Positions 44,334 to 52,755 of a stretch of 64,000 nt of DNA are shown one piece after another. Source of the stretch: an uncultured Roseobacter sp. (GTDB lineage Bacteria > Pseudomonadota > Alphaproteobacteria > Rhodobacterales > Rhodobacteraceae); NCBI RefSeq assembly GCF_947491795.1, contig NZ_CANLKW010000005.1, positions 1-64,000 of the forward strand, in the 5' to 3' direction. A program made the position numbers and the translations under genes. A model generated the notes under the pieces. It searched no databases and was not told the origin of the DNA. It was given only the letters and a program-made list of their open reading frames with translations. Numbering within the stretch: the stretch's first letter is position 1; every line of letters starts with the position of its first letter.

Positions 44334-44437
44334 GCTGTGTTTTGTCCGCTTCCATGGCTGCGGAAACGGATACAGATCAGACCTGAATTTTACGTAAACC
44401 AGGTGTTTTCAGCCCGATCTGCAGCAGGTTGGAATCG

Positions 44438-46423
44438 TTACTCCCCGACGTCCAGACCCGCCAGCGCACCGGTCAGCTGTTGGCTTCCGCGCCGTCGTCC
44501 GGCGTCTTCATCCGGTGCATCGGACAGCGTTCCGACCCCGCTGGCAAGATGGCGAACCAGTTGCGGGGCGGCGACGCTGGTGCCGCTGATCAGCACGCGG
44601 CTGCCCGATCTTGAACCCGCTGCCGGTATGCCCCCGCGCACGGGCGATCTGTCACCCGGCGCGTCTGCGTCGATACGTTCTGAAGTGCTATCCAGGGCCG
44701 TGGCGGAGTACTCTGCTGGGGGTGCATCCGCACCCAGGCCTGCGCGGCTCCCGACACTGTAGCGGCGCGTCTGGTCGGTTGCAGTCGCCGCAGCGTTCAG
44801 TGTACCGGCGCGGCGTATCACTGTGGCACTGTCCGGTGCGTCTTCGACAATCAGTCTGCCGGTGTGATCACGCCTGCGATGGGCGGTATCGGTCAGATAG
44901 CTCTGGCGTCCGGTGTCCGCAAACCCCCCCGGCACGTCATCCCGAAGAACCCATGCATCAATGCGGTAGGGCGTTGTGGTGTTACAGTTCACCGTTACCC
45001 CCCACGTACCGGGCGGCGAGACCGGGCGCATATCGCGACCCGGGTCTGTAGCGTCCAGCGCCAGGGTCAGTACAGCTATTCCCTCCGGGTGCCGCCAGAC
45101 GGACAACCGCCCGATCACGGCGCCATTGCGCTGCAACAGGCGGATGTTCTGCAGTGTCCGGCCCGCAGTTGGCAGTACGGTCGTGCTGATCGGTTCCTCC
45201 GCGCCAGGAGGGGTGAGAGAGAGCGTCACGCTGAGCGGCTCAAACATCGGGTCTGCCTCTGGTGCCAGCCGGATCTCCAGAAAGTTGGCCGATGTATCAA
45301 CCGGTTGCAGATGCCAGCCCATCGTCAGCACCTGCGCTGCCTCCAGGCTGCGTGCGTGCCCGTCACTCAGGTTGTTGTTGCCTGCTGCGACGACAACCGT
45401 AAACGGGGCCTCAGCAACGCCCATCTCCTGAGCGATCTGCGCGCTGTGCCGCCCGGCAACCCGGTCGATTGTCTGCTCCAACCGGTGCAGGCCACCGCGC
45501 GGCCCCCCCGTAAGACCAAGACTGAAGTTCACAATCACCGGCACGACAACACCGGTCCGGGCCATCAGTCTGCGTGCGCGATCAGCGATGTATTCGAGGC
45601 CAAGGGCAAAGGGCAGGGCCAGCATGGACCCTGCGGTTTCCCGCGTCACTTCCGGCGGCAGCGAGACTGCAATCACGGGCAGGGTGTCACCGGCAGCATC
45701 GTCCGGGTCGAACCCCGCTGCGATATCAAGCACATGCGTTCCGTGGCTGGTTCGGAAGCCCAGTGGGCTGAAGCCTGGACGCGCAGGATCGTCGCCCAGC
45801 AGTCGCAACAGCTGGTCCTCATCACCGCCGGTGTCGTTCAGAGCATTTTCAATATCTGCCTGCAGCCACTCGCGTCCAAAGGGCAAACGGTCTTCAAGCC
45901 GGTCGGCCCCCTGTATCCAGGCGGCAACGACGCGTGAACTGTCCTCCCTGTGCCGGAACCTGGCGTGGAAAATGTTGATGCCATGGTCGATTGTTCCGAT
46001 GATCGCGGATGGCGCCGGCAGCGGGCTGGCAGGTGTCCGCGACCGCGGTGAGCCGATACCCGTGCGCCTTCGCAACTCCTCAGCAGGCAGGGGCGCACCG
46101 GATGCCAGCGGCAACACGAAAACACGCGGGTCCTCGAAATCATCTGCGAGCGGGTCGAGCAGGTCATCCAGAGCATCAGAGCCAAAAGCCAGCTGTGCCG
46201 GATTGTCCCCGGATGCAGGGTTGGTCACGCTCAGCGCACGCCATGCATCCCTTACGTCGGGACGGAAACCGTCCTGATCCAGAGGCATTGAAAACAATGT
46301 GGCCGTCGCGGCACCTCCCGTGCGCAGGTAGGGGCTGTTGCGCCTGAAAAGCCAGGCGCTTACCGGCTCCAGGCGGGGATGAAACGCCGCGAGACCAGGG
46401 TCGGCTACCCACTCAACAGACAT
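44438..46423 (-). CDS. Subtilisin-like (S8) serine protease without signal peptide
   Basis: A 661-residue protease of the S8 family. The catalytic triad is visible: Asp in GTIDHGINIFHARFR, His in TSHGTHVLDIAAG and Ser in ISGTSVAAPQLVRHLAS near the C-terminus; the oxyanion Asn fits VVVAAGNNNLSDG. About 230 residues between the Asn and Ser form an inserted beta-rich domain (TVLPTAGRTLQNIRLLQRNG). The first 130 residues are a proline-rich region without signal peptide or membrane helix, so secretion, if any, is non-classical or the protease is cytoplasmic. ATG at 46423 lies one base after the upstream stop; an earlier start would overlap the PAP2 gene. Cotranscribed with PAP2 and the SARP regulator. 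Confidence 0.88.
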   Translation of the reverse strand: MSVEWVADPGLAAFHPRLEPVSAWLFRRNSPYLRTGGAATATLFSMPLDQDGFRPDVRDAWRALSVTNPASGDNPAQLAFGSDALDDLLDPLADDFEDPRVFVLPLASGAPLPAEELRRRTGIGSPRSRTPASPLPAPSAIIGTIDHGINIFHARFRHREDSSRVVAAWIQGADRLEDRLPFGREWLQADIENALNDTGGDEDQLLRLLGDDPARPGFSPLGFRTSHGTHVLDIAAGFDPDDAAGDTLPVIAVSLPPEVTRETAGSMLALPFALGLEYIADRARRLMARTGVVVPVIVNFSLGLTGGPRGGLHRLEQTIDRVAGRHSAQIAQEMGVAEAPFTVVVAAGNNNLSDGHARSLEAAQVLTMGWHLQPVDTSANFLEIRLAPEADPMFEPLSVTLSLTPPGAEEPISTTVLPTAGRTLQNIRLLQRNGAVIGRLSVWRHPEGIAVLTLALDATDPGRDMRPVSPPGTWGVTVNCNTTTPYRIDAWVLRDDVPGGFADTGRQSYLTDTAHRRRDHTGRLIVEDAPDSATVIRRAGTLNAAATATDQTRRYSVGSRAGLGADAPPAEYSATALDSTSERIDADAPGDRSPVRGGIPAAGSRSGSRVLISGTSVAAPQLVRHLASGVGTLSDAPDEDAGRRRGSQQLTGALAGLDVGE

Positions 46424-46424
46424 C

Positions 46425-47537
46425 TCAGAGTGCCCATTCTGCAAGCGCGTCGGTCCAGACCCGCGCCAGCAGGGCGGAAAGGTCTGTGCCTGCGGGCCCG
46501 GGCTGTTCCTCGACAATCGCCGTCCCGCTCTCGGTCATGGGGCTCTGACGTGCACCATCGTGCCAGATGCGGGATGTATAGAAGTCCTCATTTCCGGTCT
46601 GTGCACCGTTGAACCGCAGCGGCTGGACCGCATCCAACTGCCCGGCGCGCGCGGCAATGATGTCGGCCACGACGGTTCCGAGCATGGCACCAGCGAAACT
46701 GTCGACCGGGAAATGCACGCCCGCCACCGTCCGGTTAACCGCGATCCGCGCCGCCATATGCATAACCTGCGCGGCCGCATCCGGTGCCGCCGTCGCAAGA
46801 CGGATCAGTGTTTCCGCGATGGCAAAGGCTTCGGTCGCGTGACCACTGGGCAGGCTGCTGTGCGTCGGGGTCGGAATAATGGGCTGGATCTGGGCTGAAA
46901 GCGCGACCGGCCTGTGGCAGGCCAGCATGTGTTTGCTTTGTTGCGCCGCGTGCGACGCACAGTCCTGGGCCAGTGACAGCAGTTGCAGGGTGGCGCGGTG
47001 GCGTCCGGCCTCCAGCCCTGTGATCTGGGCAAAATAGGCAATTGTGCCGGCCGTCTGGTCCGTTATTTCGGCGATCCTGTCAGACCGCAGATCGGCATAG
47101 TCGCTGACCATCCGGGCCTGCGCTGCAAAATCTTCAGGTGTTGGCGCTGTCATCTGTGCCACCGGGGCTGCGGTGAAACCCGGAGACGTGCCCGATGGGT
47201 CGGCCTGGTCCAGCAGATAAATGATCGCCGTGCCACTGTCCGGGTCCGCGCCATAGGACAGGCGGCTGAGCACCTCGTTTGACAAAACGGTTTGCTGGCT
47301 GGGCGCGCCCCAGAGGTTCAGGTTTCCGGGATCCGCCAGATTGCGTGGCACGGGCGTTGCACTGCCCTGCCAAAGACCGGCAATGCCGTCATGTGCGGTA
47401 ATGTAGCCGACGGGCGACGCGGTTACTGAGGCCCCCAGAGACTGCAGGCTTTGCAGCGATTGAAGAGACTGAAGGGATTGCAGGGACTGCAACGACTGAA
47501 GCGATTGCAAGGACTGGAGAGACTGTAAAACAGGCAT
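46425..47537 (-). CDS. Soluble PAP2/vanadium-haloperoxidase-like protein with N-terminal (Leu-Gln-Ser)10
   Basis: A 370-residue protein with the PAP2/vanadium-dependent haloperoxidase active site: Lys-x6-Arg-Pro (KHMLACHRP), PSGH (SSLPSGHATEA) and Arg-x5-His-x3-Asp (RTVAGVHFPVD), about residues 205-290. This fold includes acid phosphatases and haloperoxidases; the class here is not decided by sequence. No signal peptide or membrane helix is seen, unlike membrane PAP2 enzymes. Residues 4-33 are ten exact Leu-Gln-Ser triplets. GAAAGG precedes the ATG. It lies 21 bases after the regulator gene and one base before the protease gene, so all three form an operon. It could bind vanadate or phosphate esters. 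Confidence 0.82.
   Translation of the reverse strand: MPVLQSLQSLQSLQSLQSLQSLQSLQSLQSLQSLGASVTASPVGYITAHDGIAGLWQGSATPVPRNLADPGNLNLWGAPSQQTVLSNEVLSRLSYGADPDSGTAIIYLLDQADPSGTSPGFTAAPVAQMTAPTPEDFAAQARMVSDYADLRSDRIAEITDQTAGTIAYFAQITGLEAGRHRATLQLLSLAQDCASHAAQQSKHMLACHRPVALSAQIQPIIPTPTHSSLPSGHATEAFAIAETLIRLATAAPDAAAQVMHMAARIAVNRTVAGVHFPVDSFAGAMLGTVVADIIAARAGQLDAVQPLRFNGAQTGNEDFYTSRIWHDGARQSPMTESGTAIVEEQPGPAGTDLSALLARVWTDALAEWAL
47439..47528 (-). repeat. Ten Leu-Gln-Ser codon triplets with shuffled synonymous codons
   Basis: Residues 4-33 of the PAP2-fold protein are ten consecutive Leu-Gln-Ser units. At DNA level they vary at almost every degenerate position: Leu uses TTA, CTC, TTG, CTT and CTG, Gln uses CAG and CAA, Ser uses TCT, TCC, TCG and AGC. 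Only the peptide is conserved, which points to selection on protein sequence over long time rather than fresh DNA slippage. Confidence 0.92.
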
Positions 47538-47558
47538 GAAAAAACCTTTCTGGGAAAA

Positions 47559-49202
47559 TCAGTTCACCGGGACCCCGGCGTGTCGGAGCGCATCCGCCCA
47601 TATATGGCTGATACTGCTTTGGGCGGCGGGATGGTTGCGCTGGTACTCTGACACCCGCAGACCCGGATCAAGACGCATCAGTTCACCCGCGGCCTTGCGG
47701 GCCTCAGCCTCGCGGCCTGCCAGTTGCAGGCCGATCACCCGGCACCTGTGCGCCGACAGATGCAGCGGATTGTGCCGCAGCGAGGCCTCGGCCATTTCAA
47801 CCGCCTCGTCAAAGCGTCCTCCGGCAACATAGCTCCCGGCGCTGAGGGTCTGGAAAAACGGTCGCCGCGGATCACGGGGCGAGAGCATGAAAGCCCTGTC
47901 TGTGAGAGCAACCGCGCGGGCACCGTCACCGGTAAAAGTGTCCAGCACAGCATTGAGCTGGGAAATAAAAGCACTGCTTGGATTGATGTCCTGGGCTGCA
48001 TCAAAGCGTTGCTGTGCTGCCGCAAAGTCCCGCCTGAGGATTGTCTGGATGTTCCCGTCAATGGCCAGTGACAGCGCGCATCCGGCATTCAGATCAAGAG
48101 CATTCCGGACAGCGGCCTGTGCCTTGGTCTCGTCTGTGGGGATGTCATCGCTCCATTTCTGATAGATCCGCAACAGATGCCACTGGGCGAGCCATGCCCG
48201 GGGCACCGAATGCCCGGGGCAGCGGCGGATAACCTCGCCGAGCTGCGCTTCGGCCCGGTGAAAATGCCGCTTTTCAAACGAATGCATCAGCGCCACCGCC
48301 GATATCAGCAGACTGTGCGCCTCCAGTTCGGGCAGAGGTGTGCAGGAACCTGCCGCGATAGACCGCGACATGATGATACGCAAAGCCTGCCCGACGATCT
48401 GGCTGGTCAGGTAATCCTCTCCGGCCAGAAAGTCCCGCAATCTGATTTTCTGACGATCAGACCAGAGCACCCGGTGCCCGTCTGTTTCAATCAGGGTTGC
48501 GTCCACGGTCAGGTGTCCGTTGGCTTCGCGGCACTGGCCGGTCAGCACGTATTCAGCATCCTTTGCAGGCGCGTCGTCTGGTCCGGCCAGAGCACGGCTG
48601 GTAAAGTGGGATATGGCGTCAATCAGCTGGGAGCGGGCAAAGTGGCCGGTCAGTTCCTGTGACAGCGCATCGCCGATGCCGCCGGGCTGCGCGGCTGCGG
48701 TTTCTGCAAAGGGACACACCAGAATTCTGGGCAGCACATGCGTTTGCGTCGCAGAAAAAACCGCCGGGGCAGGGAGGTTCTGCCCGATCCGCTGAGCGCG
48801 CAGCCAGTCCTCGAACCCTTCTTCGGGCAGGTCGATACCTTCCAGAAATTCGCCGTCAGTGTCGGAGCCTTCGAAGGTTACAGTGCCTGTGCGCAGTGCA
48901 ATCTGATCGCGAGAGTTGTCAAACAGCTGATCCAGCGCGGGCCCGGTGCTCTGGCGCAGCGCGTGCAGCAGTTGCCGCAGGTTGGCACGCCCGCGCGCAG
49001 CGGTGCTGTCAGACCACAGCGTATCTGCCAGCCAGGCCCGGCTGCGCCGCATGTCCGGTGCAGTTGCCAGCAGCGCAATCAGGGCGATGTTGCGGGCACC
49101 TGTGATCTGGGCGCTGACAGCACCGGATAACCGGACACCCGGCGCACCATAGAGCCGCACGTTCAGACAGATGTTGACCTTGTCAGGCACGATCGCACGC
49201 AT
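47559..49202 (-). CDS. SARP-type transcriptional regulator with TolB-like and TPR domains
   Basis: A large regulator, 547 residues from the ATG at 49202. The N-terminal 90 residues fit the winged-helix domain of SARP/OmpR-like activators (RNIALIALLATAPDMRRSRA, then LADTLWSD and RANLRQLLHALRQ). The middle (about residues 145-280) resembles the TolB/FlgO-like domain of CadC- or cyclase-like regulators (RILVCPFAETAAAQPGGIGD, DAEYVLTGQCREANGHLTVD). The C-terminal half is TPR-like repeats (RAWLAQWHLLRIYQ, AAVRNALDLN, ALTDRAFMLSPRDPRRPF). The start is uncertain: the open frame reaches 49394. It is the first gene of an operon with the LQS-PAP2 and subtilisin genes, and is divergent from the VPLPA-CTERM gene, so it may control both sides. 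Confidence 0.75.
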   Translation of the reverse strand: MRAIVPDKVNICLNVRLYGAPGVRLSGAVSAQITGARNIALIALLATAPDMRRSRAWLADTLWSDSTAARGRANLRQLLHALRQSTGPALDQLFDNSRDQIALRTGTVTFEGSDTDGEFLEGIDLPEEGFEDWLRAQRIGQNLPAPAVFSATQTHVLPRILVCPFAETAAAQPGGIGDALSQELTGHFARSQLIDAISHFTSRALAGPDDAPAKDAEYVLTGQCREANGHLTVDATLIETDGHRVLWSDRQKIRLRDFLAGEDYLTSQIVGQALRIIMSRSIAAGSCTPLPELEAHSLLISAVALMHSFEKRHFHRAEAQLGEVIRRCPGHSVPRAWLAQWHLLRIYQKWSDDIPTDETKAQAAVRNALDLNAGCALSLAIDGNIQTILRRDFAAAQQRFDAAQDINPSSAFISQLNAVLDTFTGDGARAVALTDRAFMLSPRDPRRPFFQTLSAGSYVAGGRFDEAVEMAEASLRHNPLHLSAHRCRVIGLQLAGREAEARKAAGELMRLDPGLRVSEYQRNHPAAQSSISHIWADALRHAGVPVN

Positions 49203-49561
49203 TCCCACACCACAGTACGCAGTCCTGGCCGGAGCGTGCATCGATCTGCCCGGAACCCGCGTTCCACCCTCGTCAGCATGGGTGAAAAACCCGTCAAAAA
49301 CAAGCGTGGGACCTGGCAGCAGCCGGTGCCTGCAGCATTCGGGGCGCGCGGCGCGGCGCAGTGGGACGTCGGGTGCAGTGGTCATTGGGTGCAAAGCCTG
49401 ACGCGGCGAGCGTCAGGTTTGCGTCAGGTTTCCGGCTGACGGTTTTCTGATGCAGGCCGGTGTTTGCTGGGCCTGCGCCGCTTTTTCGGCGTCCGGACGG
49501 ATCACCGCAGGCTGCGGATTTCATCTGCCCGGCACCAAATCACATACAGAAAGTTTCAGTC
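49203..49561. promoter_or_regulatory. Divergent promoter region (SARP operon / VPLPA-CTERM protein)
   Basis: The spacer between the divergent units holds the promoters of both. If the regulator starts further upstream (49394), it shrinks to about 165 bases. No distinct operator was identified by eye; no other gene seen. Confidence 0.4.
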
Positions 49562-50560
49562 ATGAAGGCATATGTTTTATCTCTTTCCTCCATTGCGGTT
49601 CTGAGCGCCGGCACGGCATTTGCAGCCCCCATTTCAGCAGACAGTGACCTGCGGCTCTATCACAGTTACGTTCTGAATTCGGGCTCTGTGCCACAGGGTA
49701 TCCGCCTGTCCGTTCTGCCGGGTTCACTGGAAATCAGCGGTGGCGCGGAAAGCAGTGTGGATGACCCCACGGCTACTAACAGCGTTACAACAGATGTTGT
49801 CGTTGGTAATCCGTTTTCGGACCCGCCACTGCCCTACAGCGCGAGCAGATCTGATCAGACCACGCTGCCAGGCGGGACCGAAGGTGCAGGTTCTTCATTT
49901 GACGTTGAGGTGACGGCAATTGATGACCCGGATGCGGATCCTTTTGAGACTTCGATCATCGAGCGGACCGTCCGGAACAGTGGCTCGGCCCGGGCCGGGA
50001 TCACTTCTGAACCTGTGGCAGCCGCTGCGCATTCCAATTATGCGATTACACGGGGGTATCTCTTTGAGAACCTCAGCGATGATCTGATCTCCTTCAACAT
50101 TGTGGGCGACGTGAGAGCATCTTTTTCGGCAGGATATGACGGGGTGGATGGGTTTGCGCGCACCTCTGGCACTATTTTCAACGAATTCGGCAATGGCGTT
50201 GGCGCAGAGATCGGCTACCTGCCTCTGGCACCGTACCTGCGCACGGTCACCGAAGAGGGCGACAGCGCTGCGGTTGCAGAAAACCTGATTACCGGCAGTG
50301 ACGGGTTCATGTTTTCCGCAGCGACCGGTGCCACCGGAACGGGCGGTGAAAACACTGCCGCTCTGGACGTAACATGGCGCTACCTCTTTTCCATCAGCCT
50401 TGATCCCGGCGGTTCGCTCGAGATGCTGACGGGGTTCCGGCAGCGCAACGCGGTAGAATACATGCCGCAACCGGCTCAGGTACCGCTGCCGGCCAGCCTG
50501 GCGTTTCTGCTCGCCGGTATGGCCGGGTTGGGGGTTCTGCGCCAGCGCCGGGCCGCGTGA
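49562..50560 (+). CDS. Secreted VPLPA-CTERM sorting-signal protein
   Basis: A 332-residue exported protein. It begins with a clear signal peptide (MKAYVLSLSSIAVLSAG, then TAFA-APIS). The mature part is acidic and beta-rich, with many Ser, Gly, Thr and Asp (TLPGGTEGAGSSFDVEVTAI) and no recognised domain. The last 28 residues are a PEP-CTERM-like sorting signal of the VPLPA class: VPLPASLAFLLAGMAGLG, then Arg-rich QRRAA. Such proteins are processed by an exosortase-like system and often form extracellular or biofilm matrix. The exosortase is not in the window. The next gene, 40 bases downstream, encodes a beta-lactamase-fold hydrolase, likely cotranscribed. Confidence 0.85.
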   Translation: MKAYVLSLSSIAVLSAGTAFAAPISADSDLRLYHSYVLNSGSVPQGIRLSVLPGSLEISGGAESSVDDPTATNSVTTDVVVGNPFSDPPLPYSASRSDQTTLPGGTEGAGSSFDVEVTAIDDPDADPFETSIIERTVRNSGSARAGITSEPVAAAAHSNYAITRGYLFENLSDDLISFNIVGDVRASFSAGYDGVDGFARTSGTIFNEFGNGVGAEIGYLPLAPYLRTVTEEGDSAAVAENLITGSDGFMFSAATGATGTGGENTAALDVTWRYLFSISLDPGGSLEMLTGFRQRNAVEYMPQPAQVPLPASLAFLLAGMAGLGVLRQRRAA

Positions 50561-50600
50561 TCCGGCGTGAATATGATTTTCAGTAACAAGGAGTTTCCAG

Positions 50601-52460
50601 ATGTTTTTTTCACAGAACCATTCCACCGCCACCACCCGCACCCTGATCCGCAGTCGCGGCCTGATTGCGGGGCTGGCCATACTGGCCTTTGCCGGCCCCG
50701 TTTCCGCTGGACCCGGTTTCGCACCGGCCGCGCTGGCGTCCGAAATTGACGGCCCGCTGCAGGACCTGCTGGAGGACGGTGGTATAGTCGGCATGACCGT
50801 CGCTGTCACCCAGGGCGGCAGGCTGATCTATTCGAAAGGGTTTGGCAAAGCCAGACGCACAGAGGTTGCCGGTGGGCGCAACGTGGTGATGCAGCCAGAT
50901 CACCGGACGCGGATCGGGTCCGTGTCCAAGGCAGTGGTGTCCGGCCCCGCGCTTTATCAGGCGATGCAGGCCCGTGGCATGGACCCGGCCAATACCAAGG
51001 TGTACGGCCAGAACGGTATTCTGGGTACACGGTATAATACCGTCCAGCGTGTCTCGACCGACCGGCACAATCCGATCATTTCCATCGCGATTGCCTCCGA
51101 TGACAGGGTATATGCCTGGTATCGTAACGGCACGGTCAGTATCGGAACATCGGGCAACCTGACAGCCCACCAGCAACCCCGCAGTTTCCGTGTTGCTGAA
51201 GGCAAGGAACTCAGGGATCTGCATGCGGTTGCGATCAGCCCCGATGACCACGTTTATGCCTGGTACAAGGACGGTACCCGCAGCATCGGTACATCGCGTG
51301 ATCTCGATGCGCGGCAGGCAATCCCGCTCGATGACGACGGCAAGCCCACGCAAAAGGCGTCTCTTCCGGTAGGCACTGACGGAGACCGCAAATCGATGCA
51401 TGACGTCGTCGGTATCGCCATCGCGAAGTCCAACAGCCATGTTTACGTCTGGTACGACGATGGTACTCTTTCGTCGGGGACATCGCTTGATTTCGACCGC
51501 TACTTCGCCAGTCGCACCTATGCCTCACCCAACATCAACCAGGCGGACTACCGGTACCGCATCCGTGGGATGGGTATAGCCGCAAACGACAGGGTCTATG
51601 CATGGTCTTCGGGCAAACTGGCTTTCTCCGGGCACAGCCGGAACCTCACCGCGTACCGGGCGCCCTATGCTTACCGACATGCTCATGATGTACACCAGCG
51701 CAACACGTTTCTGGATATCACCGTCCAGCATCTCTTTGATCATCGCAGCGGCTTTTTCGGCGGTGGCGATGTACCAGCGACCCGGCGCATGTATCCGCAT
51801 CACGGCGAGCCGGAATACGATCTGATCCACAAACACTTTCTGGCAACCCGCCCGCTGCAATGGCCTGCCGGAGAACGCTATTCCTATTCCAATCACGGAA
51901 TGGGCCTGACAACGCTTCTGATCGAGGCGGTGACCGGAAAAACCTATCGCGAATACACGGTGAACAGCTATCTGCGGCCCATGGGGCTCAAGGGCAAAGT
52001 ACGGGCGCAGAAGGCACGTCCGGATACTTCTGATGCATGGCCCTATAAACGGACGTCCTCGGGGCATGAAGCGCTGGAGTTCAAGGCCTCGACAACCGGG
52101 CTTGCGGCCGGTGGATGGACGGCGTCGGCCCAGGGGGTGCTGGGGATCACGACACGCCTGGCGGATACCATCGGGTATGACGGTATGGATATTGCTGCAT
52201 TCCGGTCAACTTCACGCGGAAAGCTCAGCCACAACGGGTCAACCGGCGGCGGATATGCCACCGTGGCCGTTTTTCGCGACGGGTACACCGCCGTCAGTGG
52301 TGAAGACCTGAGTGATATTCATGTGGCCATTACGACCAACACAAGCGGTCTGTCCGACAGCACCGAGGCTGCGATCCGGTCCATGGCCAGCACCATCGCC
52401 AAGGCTGCGGCCAACGCGGATGTGCCGGTCACCACAGACTACTGGAACCAGGCCTGGTAA
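50601..52460 (+). CDS. Secreted beta-lactamase-fold serine hydrolase interrupted by four YAWY-DGT-GTS repeats
   Basis: A 619-residue serine hydrolase of the class C beta-lactamase/D-Ala-D-Ala carboxypeptidase superfamily, with signal peptide (residues 20-36). Catalytic motifs are split: S107-V-S-K110 near the start, Y429-S-N431 late, H544-N-G546 near the end. Between residues about 135 and 365 lies an insert with four similar units around VYAWYRNGTVSIGTSGNL (170), VYAWYKDGTRSIGTSRDL (218), VYVWYDDGTLSSGTSLDF (281) and VYAWSSGKLAFSGHSRNL (333). It looks like a beta-propeller or tandem-repeat module placed where ordinary enzymes have a short loop. AAGGAG gives a strong start; a perfect terminator follows. 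Confidence 0.85.
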   Translation: MFFSQNHSTATTRTLIRSRGLIAGLAILAFAGPVSAGPGFAPAALASEIDGPLQDLLEDGGIVGMTVAVTQGGRLIYSKGFGKARRTEVAGGRNVVMQPDHRTRIGSVSKAVVSGPALYQAMQARGMDPANTKVYGQNGILGTRYNTVQRVSTDRHNPIISIAIASDDRVYAWYRNGTVSIGTSGNLTAHQQPRSFRVAEGKELRDLHAVAISPDDHVYAWYKDGTRSIGTSRDLDARQAIPLDDDGKPTQKASLPVGTDGDRKSMHDVVGIAIAKSNSHVYVWYDDGTLSSGTSLDFDRYFASRTYASPNINQADYRYRIRGMGIAANDRVYAWSSGKLAFSGHSRNLTAYRAPYAYRHAHDVHQRNTFLDITVQHLFDHRSGFFGGGDVPATRRMYPHHGEPEYDLIHKHFLATRPLQWPAGERYSYSNHGMGLTTLLIEAVTGKTYREYTVNSYLRPMGLKGKVRAQKARPDTSDAWPYKRTSSGHEALEFKASTTGLAAGGWTASAQGVLGITTRLADTIGYDGMDIAAFRSTSRGKLSHNGSTGGGYATVAVFRDGYTAVSGEDLSDIHVAITTNTSGLSDSTEAAIRSMASTIAKAAANADVPVTTDYWNQAW

Positions 52461-52484
52461 TTGACGGCCTGTGTGAAACCGACG

Positions 52485-52515
52485 GGGCGGTGTCATTGTG
52501 GCACCGCCCTTTTTT
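52485..52515 (+). terminator. Intrinsic terminator after serine hydrolase
   Basis: GGGCGGTG (52485-52492) and CACCGCCC (52502-52509) form a perfect eight-base-pair stem around a nine-base loop, followed by six T. It ends the VPLPA-CTERM/serine hydrolase unit. Confidence 0.92.
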
Positions 52516-52755
52516 GTGCCCGTTCATCGGAGCAATACCTTTCGTGCGCTGGCACGTCCGGGCTCCTGCCCGTGCTGCGCGGGTTTGGCCTGCCTGATCA
52601 CGGCGTGCAGCGGCCTGTTTCCGTAAGGCAACTCGCAGTTCGGTGCCGTTTTTCCGTGCCCTGCGCGTCTAACCGGCGACATCACGCTCGACGGCATGCG
52701 GAAACAGGGGTTAAACCGGTCAGGACAGACAAATGCTGACCCCCTGGAGATCGGA

